From positions 7,502,001-7,566,000 of the forward strand of contig JACDQD010000103.1 of the NCBI GenBank assembly GCA_019843655.1: DNA of 64,000 bases, read 5' to 3'. The translations under genes were made by a program, and so were the position numbers. Source of the DNA: Lethocerus indicus (lineage: Eukaryota; Arthropoda; Insecta; Hemiptera; Belostomatidae). Below, piece by piece: positions 23,960-36,479 of this stretch. Below the pieces are notes generated by a model, which saw nothing but the letters and a program-made list of their open reading frames with translations, did not search any database and was not told the DNA's origin. Numbering within the stretch: position 1 is the first letter of the stretch; each line of letters starts with the position of its first letter.

Positions 23960-26900
23960 GTAAGATGGAACAATGTTTTAATTATTTTTTTTGTGTGCCC
24001 GCACATTGGCCTGTAAAATCGTGATTTCAACTTTACTTTTCTGTCTTCTCTGTCCTTGAAACCTGTGTAGTAAGGTAGCATTCCGTTGGGATTACGATTC
24101 TCTATATTGGAATATGGTTTATATTGTATTTAAACTGACGCTGATTTATGAAATTCCATAATGCCTTCCTCTTGAATGTTTTCGAATCCAACTTTGTACT
24201 GGAGCAGAACTTCTCGATCTGGAGTCATTTGGAAAGTTTGAAATTCGATTCGTTCACATTAATTAGGATGTCCATCCTTCTATGTCACGCGTCAGTTTGA
24301 TATATTACCATATTTTTTATACTTCCCGATGTTAGCTCTTAGACACTAAATGCCACCGGTCAGTTTGGTATCTTGGTGCCAATTATATCGTAATGAATTA
24401 CATTCTAAACCACAATATATCGTAATATAAATAACGGGGCGAACAGTGGTGGGGAACATAGTGCCTCTTCTTGCTTGCTAAGTATTGGACCGATCTAGAC
24501 AGTAATTTACGGTATTTGTTTGGGAGTCCTCGAGGATTTGAAATATCACAACTCTTACGGTCTTTAGTCTCCGCCGTCTTGGATCATGCATACAGAATGC
24601 TGCCAAATTAAACCGGCTTCGGTTCCCAACCTGTCGCTCCACAAGCATTGTTTCTTGTTTCTGTCACAAGAAAATCGCGTGTCCTAGCCCTCGCAGTCGT
24701 CCCATCACAAAATACTTTAAATTTACATATTTTAGTGAGTCGCGTAACGTAAGTTGACTTTGAGAAATGGTTAAAGCATTTAAACTGGAACAAACAAATC
24801 GTTAATTACATACATCGATTTTACGCGCGAAATGTTCCGAGCAATATTTTATTTTTATAAATAACTTATCAAACAGTTATTAATAAATATCACAGAAGAA
24901 TTATTGAATTAAATACGTATATTATTGCCCACTATTGGTACAATTAGTAGCATTTTTCAAAACGCAACATTTTGAATTATAAACTATTGTAAACTTCGTC
25001 TATTACTCTAAACAAAAGTTCGCTTCCCATATAGTATTTTATAGATGTGAACTTTATTTAATGTCAGCATGAGTCAGTATACGTCAGGAACCAAGCCCAG
25101 TTGAATCAGTGACCTCAACGCGAGTCATATCTGACACTTCTTTGTCATCCCGCCTACTTCATCCGTGCTGTGTATTCCGAATCCGTTCGCGCTTGATAAC
25201 AAAAGGCTGACATTTTTGTTTCAAACGTTTTCTCTATCAATTACGCTACAAATGATAAGCCCGTGTCGATATGTATAATCTCGTTTCGTGTATTTGGCTG
25301 TACCGATATATTTACCCGCGATTTTTGGTTTATGCAATATGCTGAGTGTCAATCTTTTTGTGCCGTCTTCAGTAGCATTCCGTTAGGCGGGGACATTTAC
25401 TGGTCCATGAACTTATTTAAGCGAATGATCCCTTATATTCTGACAACCTATTCGAGATAGCCAGTCACCGACAAAACTTATCCTTGTAAATTCCGGAATA
25501 TGAACCTCACCGGGTTATTCATAGAATTCGAGACGGTATTTATTCCTCGTGTTTTTTTTCACCCCGAAGCCCTCGGGGATGCAGAAACCCTCAAATATCC
25601 GAAATTCGTATTCCTGTCTTCGTTAAAAAATAAATAAAATTCAACCCCCGCTGAGAAAATGCGACTTCTCGGTATGATCCTTTATGCGATCGGTATATAC
25701 GCTTTTACGTTCTTCGAATTGGTTAGGTCGAGAGGAAGATAAAACTCGCATTCATCATTCTTTTTTACGTGTACCAAATATGTATGAGTCGATTTGTACT
25801 GGTTCAAGTAGGACTCTGCATGGCTTTGAGTGATGATGGCCCTGTATATGGAGCTATATCCGGAGCGATGTCTGCTGTCCCTGTTCATAGATCGAGAGAT
25901 TTTTTGGGGAATTTACGTTTTACCGCTTTAATTCCTTATTATGCTTTCGCTTACAACATACACAATATATCGAGGTTTCATTCAAGTGTTTCCTTCGAAC
26001 CGGAGGAATCAAATAACCTTTTACGAAATTAGCGAGTGGCGATAGACCCTCCGTTGTTTGTTTTATGCAATCGTTCAAATACGTTATTGTCTATTCCTGG
26101 TAATTCTGGCGTTCTTAGTACGATTATCAATTAATTTATTTTCGCCACTATCATTGGTTGAACAGATGAAATTTCGTAATTTGAAAAGCATCCAATTCGA
26201 TGTGAAAACTGGTCCGGTGAATGACTTGTTTCATGTTAGCGACCTAACGTAAGGCGGGGCCTTATTTATGAAACCGCCCGAAAAGTTTTACACAAGAATA
26301 TTCGAGCCTTAAATTATTCAGAGGGCCCCAAAGTCCCGAGCGTAGTAAGACAAGAAGGAAATGCAAATGTCAATTTAAATTCCAGGAATGAGTTACTTTA
26401 CTTTCTGTGTGAAGGCAATGACATTAGGTTTCGTTTACGATATCGCTCGCAACGCGACCGACTTAAAAAGTAGATGGAGTGTCGAAAATTTAATTTTGTT
26501 TCGCATTTAATTCAAAAAAGAAACCAACGGCGGCCTTGTTTAGAGAAACTAAATTACTAGAGTGATTCTTGCCGGCCCTGTTATCTACGCTGGGAATAAT
26601 GGAGGGTTGCTGATGATCGTTTTTCTTTGCAGATATATTCCATATGCTTGCACAGAATTTTTTCAGAATAAAACGTCTTTCTGATTCCCGTTTCTTGAAA
26701 TTATCTATAATTCTGCTGAATGGAAGTTGAAACAATGTTTAGCTATTCAGGTGTAAAATGTGTGTTCAGATGTAAACTCCTCAATTGGTTTTGGCGGAAC
26801 TATGTTTTTGTTATCGGGTCCAAGCCTTTTCTTATAAATTATATAAATTTATAAGAGCCAAAGGTTCTTGTCCATTTTTAACAAAAATGCCCACCTTAAC

Positions 26901-29900
26901 ACTGGCAGTCCAAGCTTAGAACTGGGCAGATAAGCGAAAGCTCGCGTGTTACCAAAACAAAGTAAGGATTTCACATTTTTTCACTGGTATGTATTGGGAT
27001 TTTATTCAACAAAAACATACTGCTATATTTCATTATCGCTAAAGGAATTCAATAATGCAACATGAACTTTCGCATTTCTTTCGAGTAATGGACTGGTCCA
27101 ATTGTACGACTCAATACTAGCAAGTATGAAATCAATCGTGTTGATTCCTAAATAAAACATCTTGAGCCACTTAACGGTCTTACCGTGATTTCGTACTTTC
27201 GTTTAATGGGGGCCAGTGTTTTTTTCTTTTATTTTTTGGGTTGGAACGGGACCGGCTACGGGGGATAGCCCCGAAAGAACCGGTTATGCAGATCGCTCCT
27301 CCTTGCCCACACCGCTTGTCTCCTCTCTCACTCCCTCCCCAGTCACTCACTCTAGCTCTCTCTCCTTCTCAGTTTTACGGTCGTGAATTATCGCCCGGTC
27401 CGCCCCCTCATAGTAAAAATAAAAGGAGAAAAGAGTGAAGGAAAAATAAGACAAAAAAAACACCGAGGCAAAGGAACCGGCGCTCGACTGGTGTTCACCT
27501 GGTTTCTTCCGCGATGTGACCGGTTATCTTCTGTATTCACCCTACGGGTTTTCCCGTTCAAATCAATAAGTTCGAAGTTTACCAACGTTCTGTGCACGTT
27601 CGCCGATTTCGTCCTCGATGAGCCGTTTAAGTATATTGGTCGCACTGTTTCTGTCAGAAACAAGAGGTACCTAGAAATCCGCCTAACTCGTTTGACACAT
27701 CGTATTGCTGTCCTGCTGCTCTTCCCTTCATAAATGTTATTTAATTCTTTTATTTAAATTACAAACGATTCGATCATTTTTGCTTAATTATCAGGTCAGC
27801 GAACATTCGATTTCACACATCAGATATTGATGAACTGTACGGCTCTTTCTTAAGGACACAATGATACAATTCGTTAAATAACGATTTTATTATTACATAC
27901 TTTTGTCGAGCATTGTGAATGAAAAGTAAATGTTAGAAATAGTTTAATTATTACCTGCAAGGTGTATATTACGTACAACTCCAACAGTATTTCATAGTAC
28001 AGAACGGAACAGACGTAGTTATTTAATATTTGATGAAATATAAGTTGTCAAATTTGAATCGGTATGATCTGATACTGTTCTCTGATTTGAAAAGTCCAAG
28101 CACTACTGAAAAAACGGTAGGCTGTTATCATGAATGGCCGATTGTGGTTCAGGATGGCTCCCTATTATGATTTTGAAATTTCAATATTTTAGAAACAATG
28201 TTTCCGACAGGGTCTTTCCGTTTTTGAAACGCCACTATTGTTCCGGATCGGCGAACACAGTTTATCTGTATTCAATTAAAAATACAACAATAGTGTATTA
28301 GAAATTACGAGAATAGAACGTTATTTCGTCGGGTTGGCCCGCACTGTACAATGTTAACAAACACATTGTTCTCCAGAGTCAACATTGACATAGTTGACGA
28401 TACTACCATGTAACAATTCGCGCGCTGCGGAAATCGAAAACGGGCCGAGTCTTTTATCCGAAATCTCGAAGCCTCATAAAGAGGAACTATCTTGTTTCTT
28501 TTATTTTAAAAAAAGGAAGTTAAAAGGAGGTCGTTTCCTTAATTGTGAGCCTGTCTTGCTCATTAAGCCCAAAGGCTCGTTATTGGCGTCGCTCGTAAAT
28601 GATCGGATTTCTCGGAAATATCAAATTGGCTTTTCCTTCGTCTCCCCAGCCCCATATTGCTTCCTTATCTTTTGAAAAACGGATTACAGAAAAAATGAAA
28701 GCAAATGGAAAATTTCGAGGTACTGACAAAAAAGGCTTTCTTTAAGGCTAAAGCTAATTTCCGGTTAAGGAATGTTAATCATAATCTTCGCTGTAAGTCT
28801 TATTATAAATTATAATGAAAACTGGTCTAATTTATTTCGCAATTAATCCTAATCCGCGAAGGGAGCCTACAGAACGCCGCTTTCATAGGAGCTAGTTTCA
28901 TTTTCGACTATCGAAAAATAACGTTTCCTTTCAGACACACTGCGGCTATATAAAGACGATTTTTTGAGCTTTACTTAATGAAGTCAGTCTGACATACCTA
29001 ATCCTAAGCCTGAATCCCGGCATCCGTCTATTCAACTTGGCCTGCAGGAAACCTGACTTATATGCACTCAATCCTTTAAATGGTCCTAAGCTGAAACAAA
29101 GTCTGAACACCCGCAACTGCAAAGACATGCATTCTTCTAGTTTTCATACCCTGATAAACTCGGGCGGCTTTACCTCCACGAAGGTAAACACCCGCGAAAG
29201 AAACTTGAAAGTTGTTTTCGGCCTCTGGCACTTCATATTCTCCTGGTGTACCTTAGCCAAGATCCAGCTGGTCCCTCGTTACCGCCTTTACCGAGAGGTT
29301 AGCGGTTAGAACGTGATTCATCGAAAGCAACAATTTTTCAGTTTGAATCAGCCTGAAAACTGCCAAATGAATAAACGAGACTTTAAACGCCCGTCACATT
29401 TCACGGCAAATAACCTTTTTAAATGGCTTGCATAACACTGTCCAAGTTGTTGCCCAACGAGTGGAATGCGGAGCTACTCGACGTCCAACCGGGCATCGGG
29501 TTCCAACGAAAGTAGTTTGTCGATCGCAATTTTACATTTCATAGGACGGGTTTTCTAATAATTTCGGGTTAATGATTTGTGGTTCAAACAATGTTCTTGC
29601 ATTAACGATAATGCACGATATGTCTTTATTTTATTCTACAATGTAACAGATACTGCGACACGTCAGAATGGGCGGTTGTTCGAACATTGGTAACAGAAGT
29701 TCGATAGAAGAAGAATTGGTGCGTGAGGGCTTGCGATCTAAAATTGAATTTAACTAGCGATTGAATTGGGGCCGTAAATAGCCGTGTCGAAGCCCGAGGC
29801 CAGAATATAAAATTGGGCGTTCACCCTCTGTGTAATTTCATATCGGCCTTATGAAGCGGGACCTCCACGAAAAGCGGCCCTCTCTGATTCAGCCGGCCAG

Positions 29901-30620
29901 TCTTCATCGTTCCCCCACCAATTTCAATAGACATTTAGTATTCACCTTAAATTCAAATTCTATTGCCATTTAGCATTCTCGTGTTGCAAGTTAGACAATT
30001 CACTTCATCGGTATAATCGTAAGCAATAACCTCTCGGATAACCACAAAATTTGGTTTATTTGGTCCGAAATTCCGAATCAGCTATTTCCCATCGATTCTA
30101 ATGCCAATGCATTGCCGCCGAAATTAAATTTTGGATAATTGTTAATTAAGCTTTTTTACTTTGTCCTTTGAACATAATTCTGAAAATCTAACCGGTAGTT
30201 TTGAGTAATTGTGCACTGTCAGATAACTAGGGAGAAACCAAAATCGGTCTAGATGCAGGCGTCGATATGTTGAGGGGGAGCCAGAGCATCTCCTAGCACG
30301 ATAATCTCTTAGCGATACGGCCCAACAAGTTGGGAATACAAACGCAAAACAAGAAATGTAAAATCCGGTTCAAAGGGCCGTATATTTGGTATAGCCGGGA
30401 CGCCCCCGCCCGCCCATTCCGGACACGTATTGTCCGATTTACGTTTCGGCAGAGCCGGCTTTATAATGCAAATGTGACCTCTGTAGTTAAAGTCTAGCTA
30501 ACGCTTCCCTTGGTATAATGTAAGAGCGCATCTCAAGAATTCGGCAACGTTTATTTTTCCTCTTCTCCAGTAAACTGTCTCTTCCCTTTCTGGAAATGAT
30601 CGATGGTGCAGTGATGATAG
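23960..30620. other. Non-coding stretch, no gene seen
   Basis: No gene supported in 6.7 kb. It is mostly AT-rich, with a GC-rich patch at about 27240-27500. Lone octamers (ATGCAAAT) lie at 26361-26368 and 30466-30473, and a small palindrome at 26831-26855. ORFs such as 25769-26032, 27383-27733, 28394-28675 and 29037-29309 resemble no family. If the exon at 23.8 kb is real, this is intron 1. Confidence 0.55.
26831..26855. repeat. Palindrome, 10-bp arms, 5-bp spacer
   Basis: CTTATAAATT (26831-26840) and AATTTATAAG (26846-26855) are exact reverse complements around ATATA. It is very AT-rich; a cruciform or chance palindrome is as likely as a binding site. Confidence 0.5.
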
Positions 30621-30624
30621 GCGC

Positions 30625-30650
30625 AGTCCCAGTTTCGCTAGACTGGGACT
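30625..30650. repeat. Hairpin, 9-bp GC-containing arms
   Basis: AGTCCCAGT (30625-30633) and ACTGGGACT (30642-30650) are exact reverse complements with an 8-base loop. The arms are GC-rich, so the hairpin would be stable in RNA. It is too short for a microRNA precursor and no T-run follows it. Confidence 0.5.
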
Positions 30651-33600
30651 AAGATATGTTCAACTAATCTAGTGAAATTGAAGAGAAGATCCCGATGAAT
30701 AGATACTTGATGTCAGTATTTCAATATTTATCTGCACTATTTATAGCCTGGAAAAGAGATTTAGATCATGGAAGGTGCCCCATCAGTGTTACAGTAACAG
30801 AATTTCGTATCCTACTTCTGCTCCTAAATGAATTCGGAATGTTTAACGAATGCCCATAATTCTTTATGGAACCTTAATTACATTTAATCACTCGTTCTAT
30901 CTACACCATAGTAGTAGCTTTATTTTTCTCGATTATATGAATAAAAAAACCTTTTTCAATATCTGGAAAACGATACCTTAATTTAGTTGTTTATATCGTA
31001 ACAGAATGGAGCTAAACTAATCAGCAGTTTCTGCATTGATTACAAACTCATAAAGTTCCTTTTACACTGTTTATTTAATCCATAAATCTGTACGGACATA
31101 GTGCCGTCGTAAACCCCGGGTACAGAATTATTACATTATTTCCGATGTCGATTACGTTGCGATAACTCAGTACAATGCTCCTGATAAATTGGATTTCAGT
31201 TTGAGAAATTACAACAGCAACAGCTGGGGCACTCCTGCTGCTGTTAGTTTTAACATAAATTTATAGAGAATTTTTAGAGATAAAACTTAATTTCCCCGAA
31301 GGAACTGAATTTAGATTACTAGATAGGATCGAAAACAATTTAGTAGAGCGGCTAAGAGATAAGCGCATGTATAATCAAACATGTCTTTAAATTGCTTTAT
31401 ACTTACGAAAACATTATTTCTATTATTGTTACAATCGTAGGAGCCATCGCTCGGAAATAAATGTTCTGGAAAATTCTCCTGGACGAAACATAAGATGTTT
31501 ATTTCTACACATAAAGTAGCTTTAAAGAAGGGCTTAAGAAGTCGCCCATTACAGGTTTCTAAAGTTCTTTTTTTGTAGTAGTATCTTTCATGTATGATTT
31601 CGTCAATCAGGCTTGAAAGGCACAGATTTAGCTTAAACGCGTATTGCGAGAAGGCGGCTAGGAATACGAAAGCTGCTAGGCTGGAGCCACCCTCGTTAAC
31701 CTAGCCCCTTCTTATTACCATATAAGGGCGTTCCATACAAGTCTTTACCCCAGTTGTTGGGCACAGGGCACGATCCGTTTGTTGGTAGGGACGATTTGCG
31801 GCCCTTATCCGAGCTTCGTAATTAATCAGTTTATGTCCGCCGATTGTTCAATTTGGACTAAACAACCTGTTCAAGGCGTCTCGGCTCGATCTCCCGCTGA
31901 ATGGTTAAGGGGGGAGAACAATGGATTTCCCCTCGGCCCACAGCGAGGGGCTGGTTTCACCCCTTCGCGAGGAGCGTGTGTGCCCCCGAGATTGTGAAAT
32001 ATTAGAGGAGAGGGAGGCTCGGCCGACGAAGGGAGCGCCTTGTTTAAGACTGGCTTATTACCATAGCCCCGTTTGCTACCCTCTGTTTTCTTCGCACAAA
32101 GACATTAAGAAAAGGGTCCGGACGGGGGATTATAAGGTCCTGGATCCGCAAGGGGGAAGCGAGCGGTGCTACCGATATTATTGGTAATATATGCCATAAT
32201 TTCACGGTCTAAAATCGTATCCGTTCCTAACCATCCTGTTTATCCATTAATCTTCGAACCCTAACTTTCTTTGACTGTCTCTGAGAAAATATCCTTGCAT
32301 TTTGTTACCGACTAGTAAAATGCAATGCGTACGGAAGGAGGGAAGGAACTAAAATGGTGAAGAGTGACAGAAATTGCTGAAAATATGCATTATTGGGTTG
32401 ATTCATCCCAAACAAGATATTGATTCGGATCAACATCCCGGGAACATTCTTTGCGGTCAGGCTTTCAGAATGTATTCAAGTGTACGGCGTCACGCTTAGT
32501 TTAAGACACCTGTTTGGCGGACTGCCAGGTGGGTTTGAGGGGGTCACTCTCCCGATCTCCTGTCTCCGCCCAAGAGGAAACAGAGGTTTTCGCGTCCGGA
32601 AAAGTTCTAAAAAATTCGGCCGCCTTTTTTCCCTGCGGGCCGGGTCATTGATGAATTGCGGTGTTATAGATTGGGCGGGGATCTGTCCCCGGCGGATTTA
32701 TGGGGGCGGTAAATAGCCAGGGACGGAGGGGGCTACGCTGAACAGCCCACCACACATCATTACGGCACTACACACATCCTTGTTAGAAGTGTTGAAATAT
32801 TGAGAACGATCCGACCCCCTTTGAGACTTGTACAGGGTTCCGGTCTCCCGAGTATGAAGATTAATTTCCTTTTCTCTTTCGACGCCGGATAACGTTTTCC
32901 GATCGGCAAATTTAGTGCCGCCTCGACAGTATTGCATCGCGACAAATCCCATGTCTTATGCGGCTTAGGACGTTTATTGTTTACATTATTTTCATCGACA
33001 TATAACGTAAAAAGCGTACGTTAACTGAATTGTGCTGGAAATTATATCCTCTGTTTCTGTTTCTTGTTTTATCCAACTTAACTACGTATACACGAATTCA
33101 ACATCATAAACTTCTATCGTTCTGTACTTATTTTGAAAGGTGGTCAACTTACTCCTTTTAGCGGTGGACCCCATTTAGCATGTCCAATGTAGAGTTACGT
33201 ATGTTCATTATCAGAGTCCAGTCAGGGTTTGTTTAGTTCGAATTTTCCGTTATTTCTTCGATGTATACCGGCATTAGTGAAGTATTTTGTTTTGTGTTTA
33301 ATATCGCTCGCTGGTTTGTAGTAATTCTTAAAAAAATTTATTTCGATTACAGTCAGTCTTTTTCAAAATGTCAGAAAGTTCAGATTTAAATAAATTTCCA
33401 ACGCGGGCGATTAGACGCGCGGGGATTCATGAACACTGTTTGTAAACGGAATTTCATTTAAAGGGTGGAATTTTGAGAGGGCGGTGTCGAGATATGTTTG
33501 CCAATCGGGCCGTTGAACAATTACATCGGGCCCAGAGCGGTAGGGACAAGGATTGTCGGACATTAGGGAGCGTTTGTCCGAGGGAAAGAAAACCGGCGGC

Positions 33601-35613
33601 CGACATTAATATTCAATTGGGGCTCTTTTGTGCGGCCGACTCCCGTTTAGCGTTTTACGATTATCGCAGACCGAGGAGTGGCCCACGGCCCATGAATACA
33701 CAACTGGGCCATCAACTCCCAGCCGATTGGAGATCCGGCCAAGTGTTAGCCTCTTAAGCGACACACGACTCCAGTTCACCTAGGTTTAACCCTGGGATGA
33801 ATTCCCTTTATTAAGCACGGGAATTAACGTTCCAAGTGTGTAATATGCCTCGCTTACGACCCGACTGAGTTTATTGCTATCCATTTCGGGAATACAAATC
33901 TCCTTATGAATATTTTTTTTCCGGTTTCGTTTCACAAACTTTATTCGGAACAGGAATTTTCACAACCCTTTCTTAGTAAATAAGTACCGATTCGGAAGTA
34001 ATATGTGCCGGCAATTGAACGAAATTCCAATTGAGAAAGCAAATGTAGACATTTCCCATATTTGCGGAATTCAATTGAACTCCCGATATCGAATATTTAT
34101 TCGATTCAATAAAGGATGTTAACATTGCCCGTGGGAGATGGAAGGGGAGGGGGAGGGAAGAAAACATTAAAGTTTAAATTTTGATGAGCCGAGCGGCCCC
34201 AGACTAGAGAATATTGGCCGCTTCCACCGGAGGCAATAACTGTTTTTAATGTACCAAATTGGAGAAAGGCTTTGAACCGAATCTAATAATGCCGATATAA
34301 TATTTGCTAAAAAAAATATGTCGTCAGAGAGGCACGCCTTCAACCACCAAACAACATTAGTTACAGAACAACCAATACAATTAGTTGCAAATGTGTTCGG
34401 TACTCCCAAAAAAAACATTGGTTCTTGCATCTGGAATCCCATTAGGTGTTCGCGACATGAGACATCAGATAAGTGTGAGGGTATATAACATGAACCGGCA
34501 ATCGAAACTTGTTCAAAAATTGTTCGAAGTTTGAGTTTACTGGAGTTTAGGTCCAATCGAGACCAATTGCAGAAGTCGGTAATCGGTAAATGCGAGAGTA
34601 GACGCGCATATTTGGGTCGTATCTGGGCCGGTCTTTTGCAATCGGTCGAAAAACATCTCACCCGGTGTTAATTCACAAATTAACATTCCACGGAATATTG
34701 CGTAACATTTTCTTTGGTACCAAATTACACGTATTTCCGATAAGTCTAATACCGCGCACAATTGGAAAGATTGAAAGTTTTTATCTTAATGGATTATTTT
34801 AATTCAAAAATCTTTGTACTTTTCGTTAGGTATTTCGTACCATACGTTTTAGCGTATGGAAATGTAAGGTCGCAAGAATGATATCTTCCAATAATTCTGA
34901 AATACTCGTCGAATTCACGGGAAATACGCTGAATTTCTTACAACATTATTTTCGAATTATTATTATTATTATTATATAGGTATAATTCAATATTACTGAC
35001 CAAAAATTATTCTTTTTCTACTTCTCTCTTTTGGCTTTCGAAATAAAAAAAAATGTTGGTGCAAGGGGTGGCGACTATCACGCGATTCAGGCCAGTCCTC
35101 TTCCCGCAGCGTCGCGTGACGCAGTCCGGGCCGACGTACCAACCAGTTTTACGCCCTAAATTATTCTTTATGTTATAATAATTCAACCGCGGACGCGCCA
35201 CAATCGGAATAACGGTTGACGGCCCAACTACCAATCGTTCCCGTTTCGTGGTGAGGGACCCCAACCGGTTTCAGTTGTTTGGTTTCGTCGCCATCGTCAG
35301 TAGCGTTAAGTTAGTGAAACAGTCTGGCACAGGAACCGACTTAACTCTGATAATTAATAGCTGATGTTGTTTTGCCCAAATCGATGGTTCCTGACACTAA
35401 TATTTCCCTAGTTCCCTGCTTTCATTCCTAACAAGTCTACAATTAATATTGTTCTATATACTTTAAATATGCCTGCTTATTTAATCGCTACTCCCTCCTC
35501 TGGTTGTTCTTCGTCTTCTGTTCGTACTGGAAACTTTTGTGGTCAAGGTCCTGTTGCCAGTGGATGACCTCCGATATGTCGGGCAGACCGAGCGTGGTCA
35601 CTTAAATGCGAGA
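30651..35613. other. Non-coding stretch, no gene seen
   Basis: No gene supported. GC-rich CpG-containing patches at about 31830-32160, 32430-32720 and 33460-33760 give short ORFs in several frames. The 164-codon stop-free run at 34167-34661 (-) is the longest in the window but has no recognisable motif, and overlaps another - strand ORF (34537-34761) in a different frame. A perfect MEF2-type CTATTTATAG lies at 30737-30746, and an (ATT)n run at 34956-34975. Confidence 0.55.
34956..34975. repeat. (ATT)n microsatellite
   Basis: Six to seven ATT units, directly visible. Confidence 0.8.
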
Positions 35614-35806
35614 CGGAAATCTTCTTCGGCCGGTTTGGATTTTTCGGAAGAGGTAAATGCAACTAAAAGGGAATGAAAAGCCCGGACTCCATGGAAATAA
35701 AGGTAGGGGATTGGGAGCCGATTAATTTCTTTTTTTTCTTTGCCTAAACTTACCGATCAATACGTGTGAAGGGGAAGAAGAAAACTCCGCTTAATATTGA
35801 TGGGGC
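35614..35806. repeat. Duplicated 193-bp element, copy A
   Basis: First of two direct copies of the same element. A hand alignment with 36165-36358 gives about 29 mismatches and one 1-base gap, roughly 85% identity. The shared blocks are uneven: GGAAATAAAGGTAGGGGA, GAGCCGATTAATTT, TCAATACGTGTGAAGG and AAACTCCGCTTAATATTGAT are essentially identical, while the segment near 35634-35660 has diverged. Such unequal retention suggests selection on the conserved blocks, several of which hold homeodomain cores (GATTAATTT, CTTAATATT). It has no ORF, no terminal inverted repeats and no target duplication. It could be a duplicated enhancer or an old tandem duplication. Confidence 0.8.
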
Positions 35807-36164
35807 CTTATCACTTAAATGCCTCCGAAATGAGTAAGCCATGTCGTTGTTAACATTTTCCATTCTTCCTCCTTATATATCTGGGTCCTGATGATGGGAC
35901 TATGGTAAAACCGGTCTACCAATGGCCCAAAAATGCGATTTTTGATATTCATGAACTACCTTTCATGATATACATCATGTTTCTTAACGACCGTGTTTGT
36001 CCGACTAGATCAACTCAAAAAAAATATTTGACGGTGTTGAACCATCGCTGTAGTGATTCATCCCTCTTTCCATCAGTAAACGTTTGAGGGTATACGATTT
36101 TGTTTTAAATTTTAATTGTCCTAGAACAAAATTTTTAATAAATAAAAATAGGAAAGGAGCGAGA

Positions 36165-36358
36165 AGAAAATCTTCTTCAGCCGGAAAGGAACCGTCGGAA
36201 AAGACAAATGGAATTAAAAGGGAATAAAAAGCCCCGGAGTCCGTGGAAATAAAGGTAGGGGACGGGGAGCCGATTAATTTCCTCTTTTTCTTTGTCTAAC
36301 CTGACCGGTCAATACGTGTGAAGGGAAAGAAGGAAACTCCGCTTAATATTGATGGGGG
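36165..36358. repeat. Duplicated 193-bp element, copy B
   Basis: Second direct copy, separated from copy A by about 358 bases of unrelated sequence. It keeps the order and spacing of all conserved blocks to within one base, from AATCTTCTTC at its left end to TTAATATTGATGGGG at its right end. The immediate right flanks differ (GCCTTATC after A, GTCATCTG after B), which marks the boundary. No coding potential is seen in any frame. Whether it is a local duplication or a member of a dispersed family cannot be told from this window; no third copy was noticed. Confidence 0.8.
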
Positions 36359-36446
36359 TCATCTGCATATAGATAAGACCGGGCCCCACTCAAAGAATAG
36401 AGCACTGCGAAAGAATGCAAACGACTTTAAATTATAAACGAACCGA

Positions 36447-36478
36447 TCCTCCTCCTCCTCCTCCTCCTACTCCTACTC
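36447..36478. repeat. (CCT)n microsatellite
   Basis: An imperfect CCT/ACT trinucleotide run of about ten units, just downstream of duplicated copy B. Confidence 0.85.
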
Positions 36479-36479
36479 T

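Noticed and set aside
24608..24793. Possible transposon-coded peptide on the - strand
   Set aside because: The sequence has a repeat-like feel, but no second copy, termini or known protein match could be pointed to.
34167..34661. 164-codon stop-free stretch on the - strand, the longest in the window
   Set aside because: It has no recognisable domain, motif or splice context, and another ORF overlaps it in a different frame. One such run is unsurprising in 64 kb over six frames.
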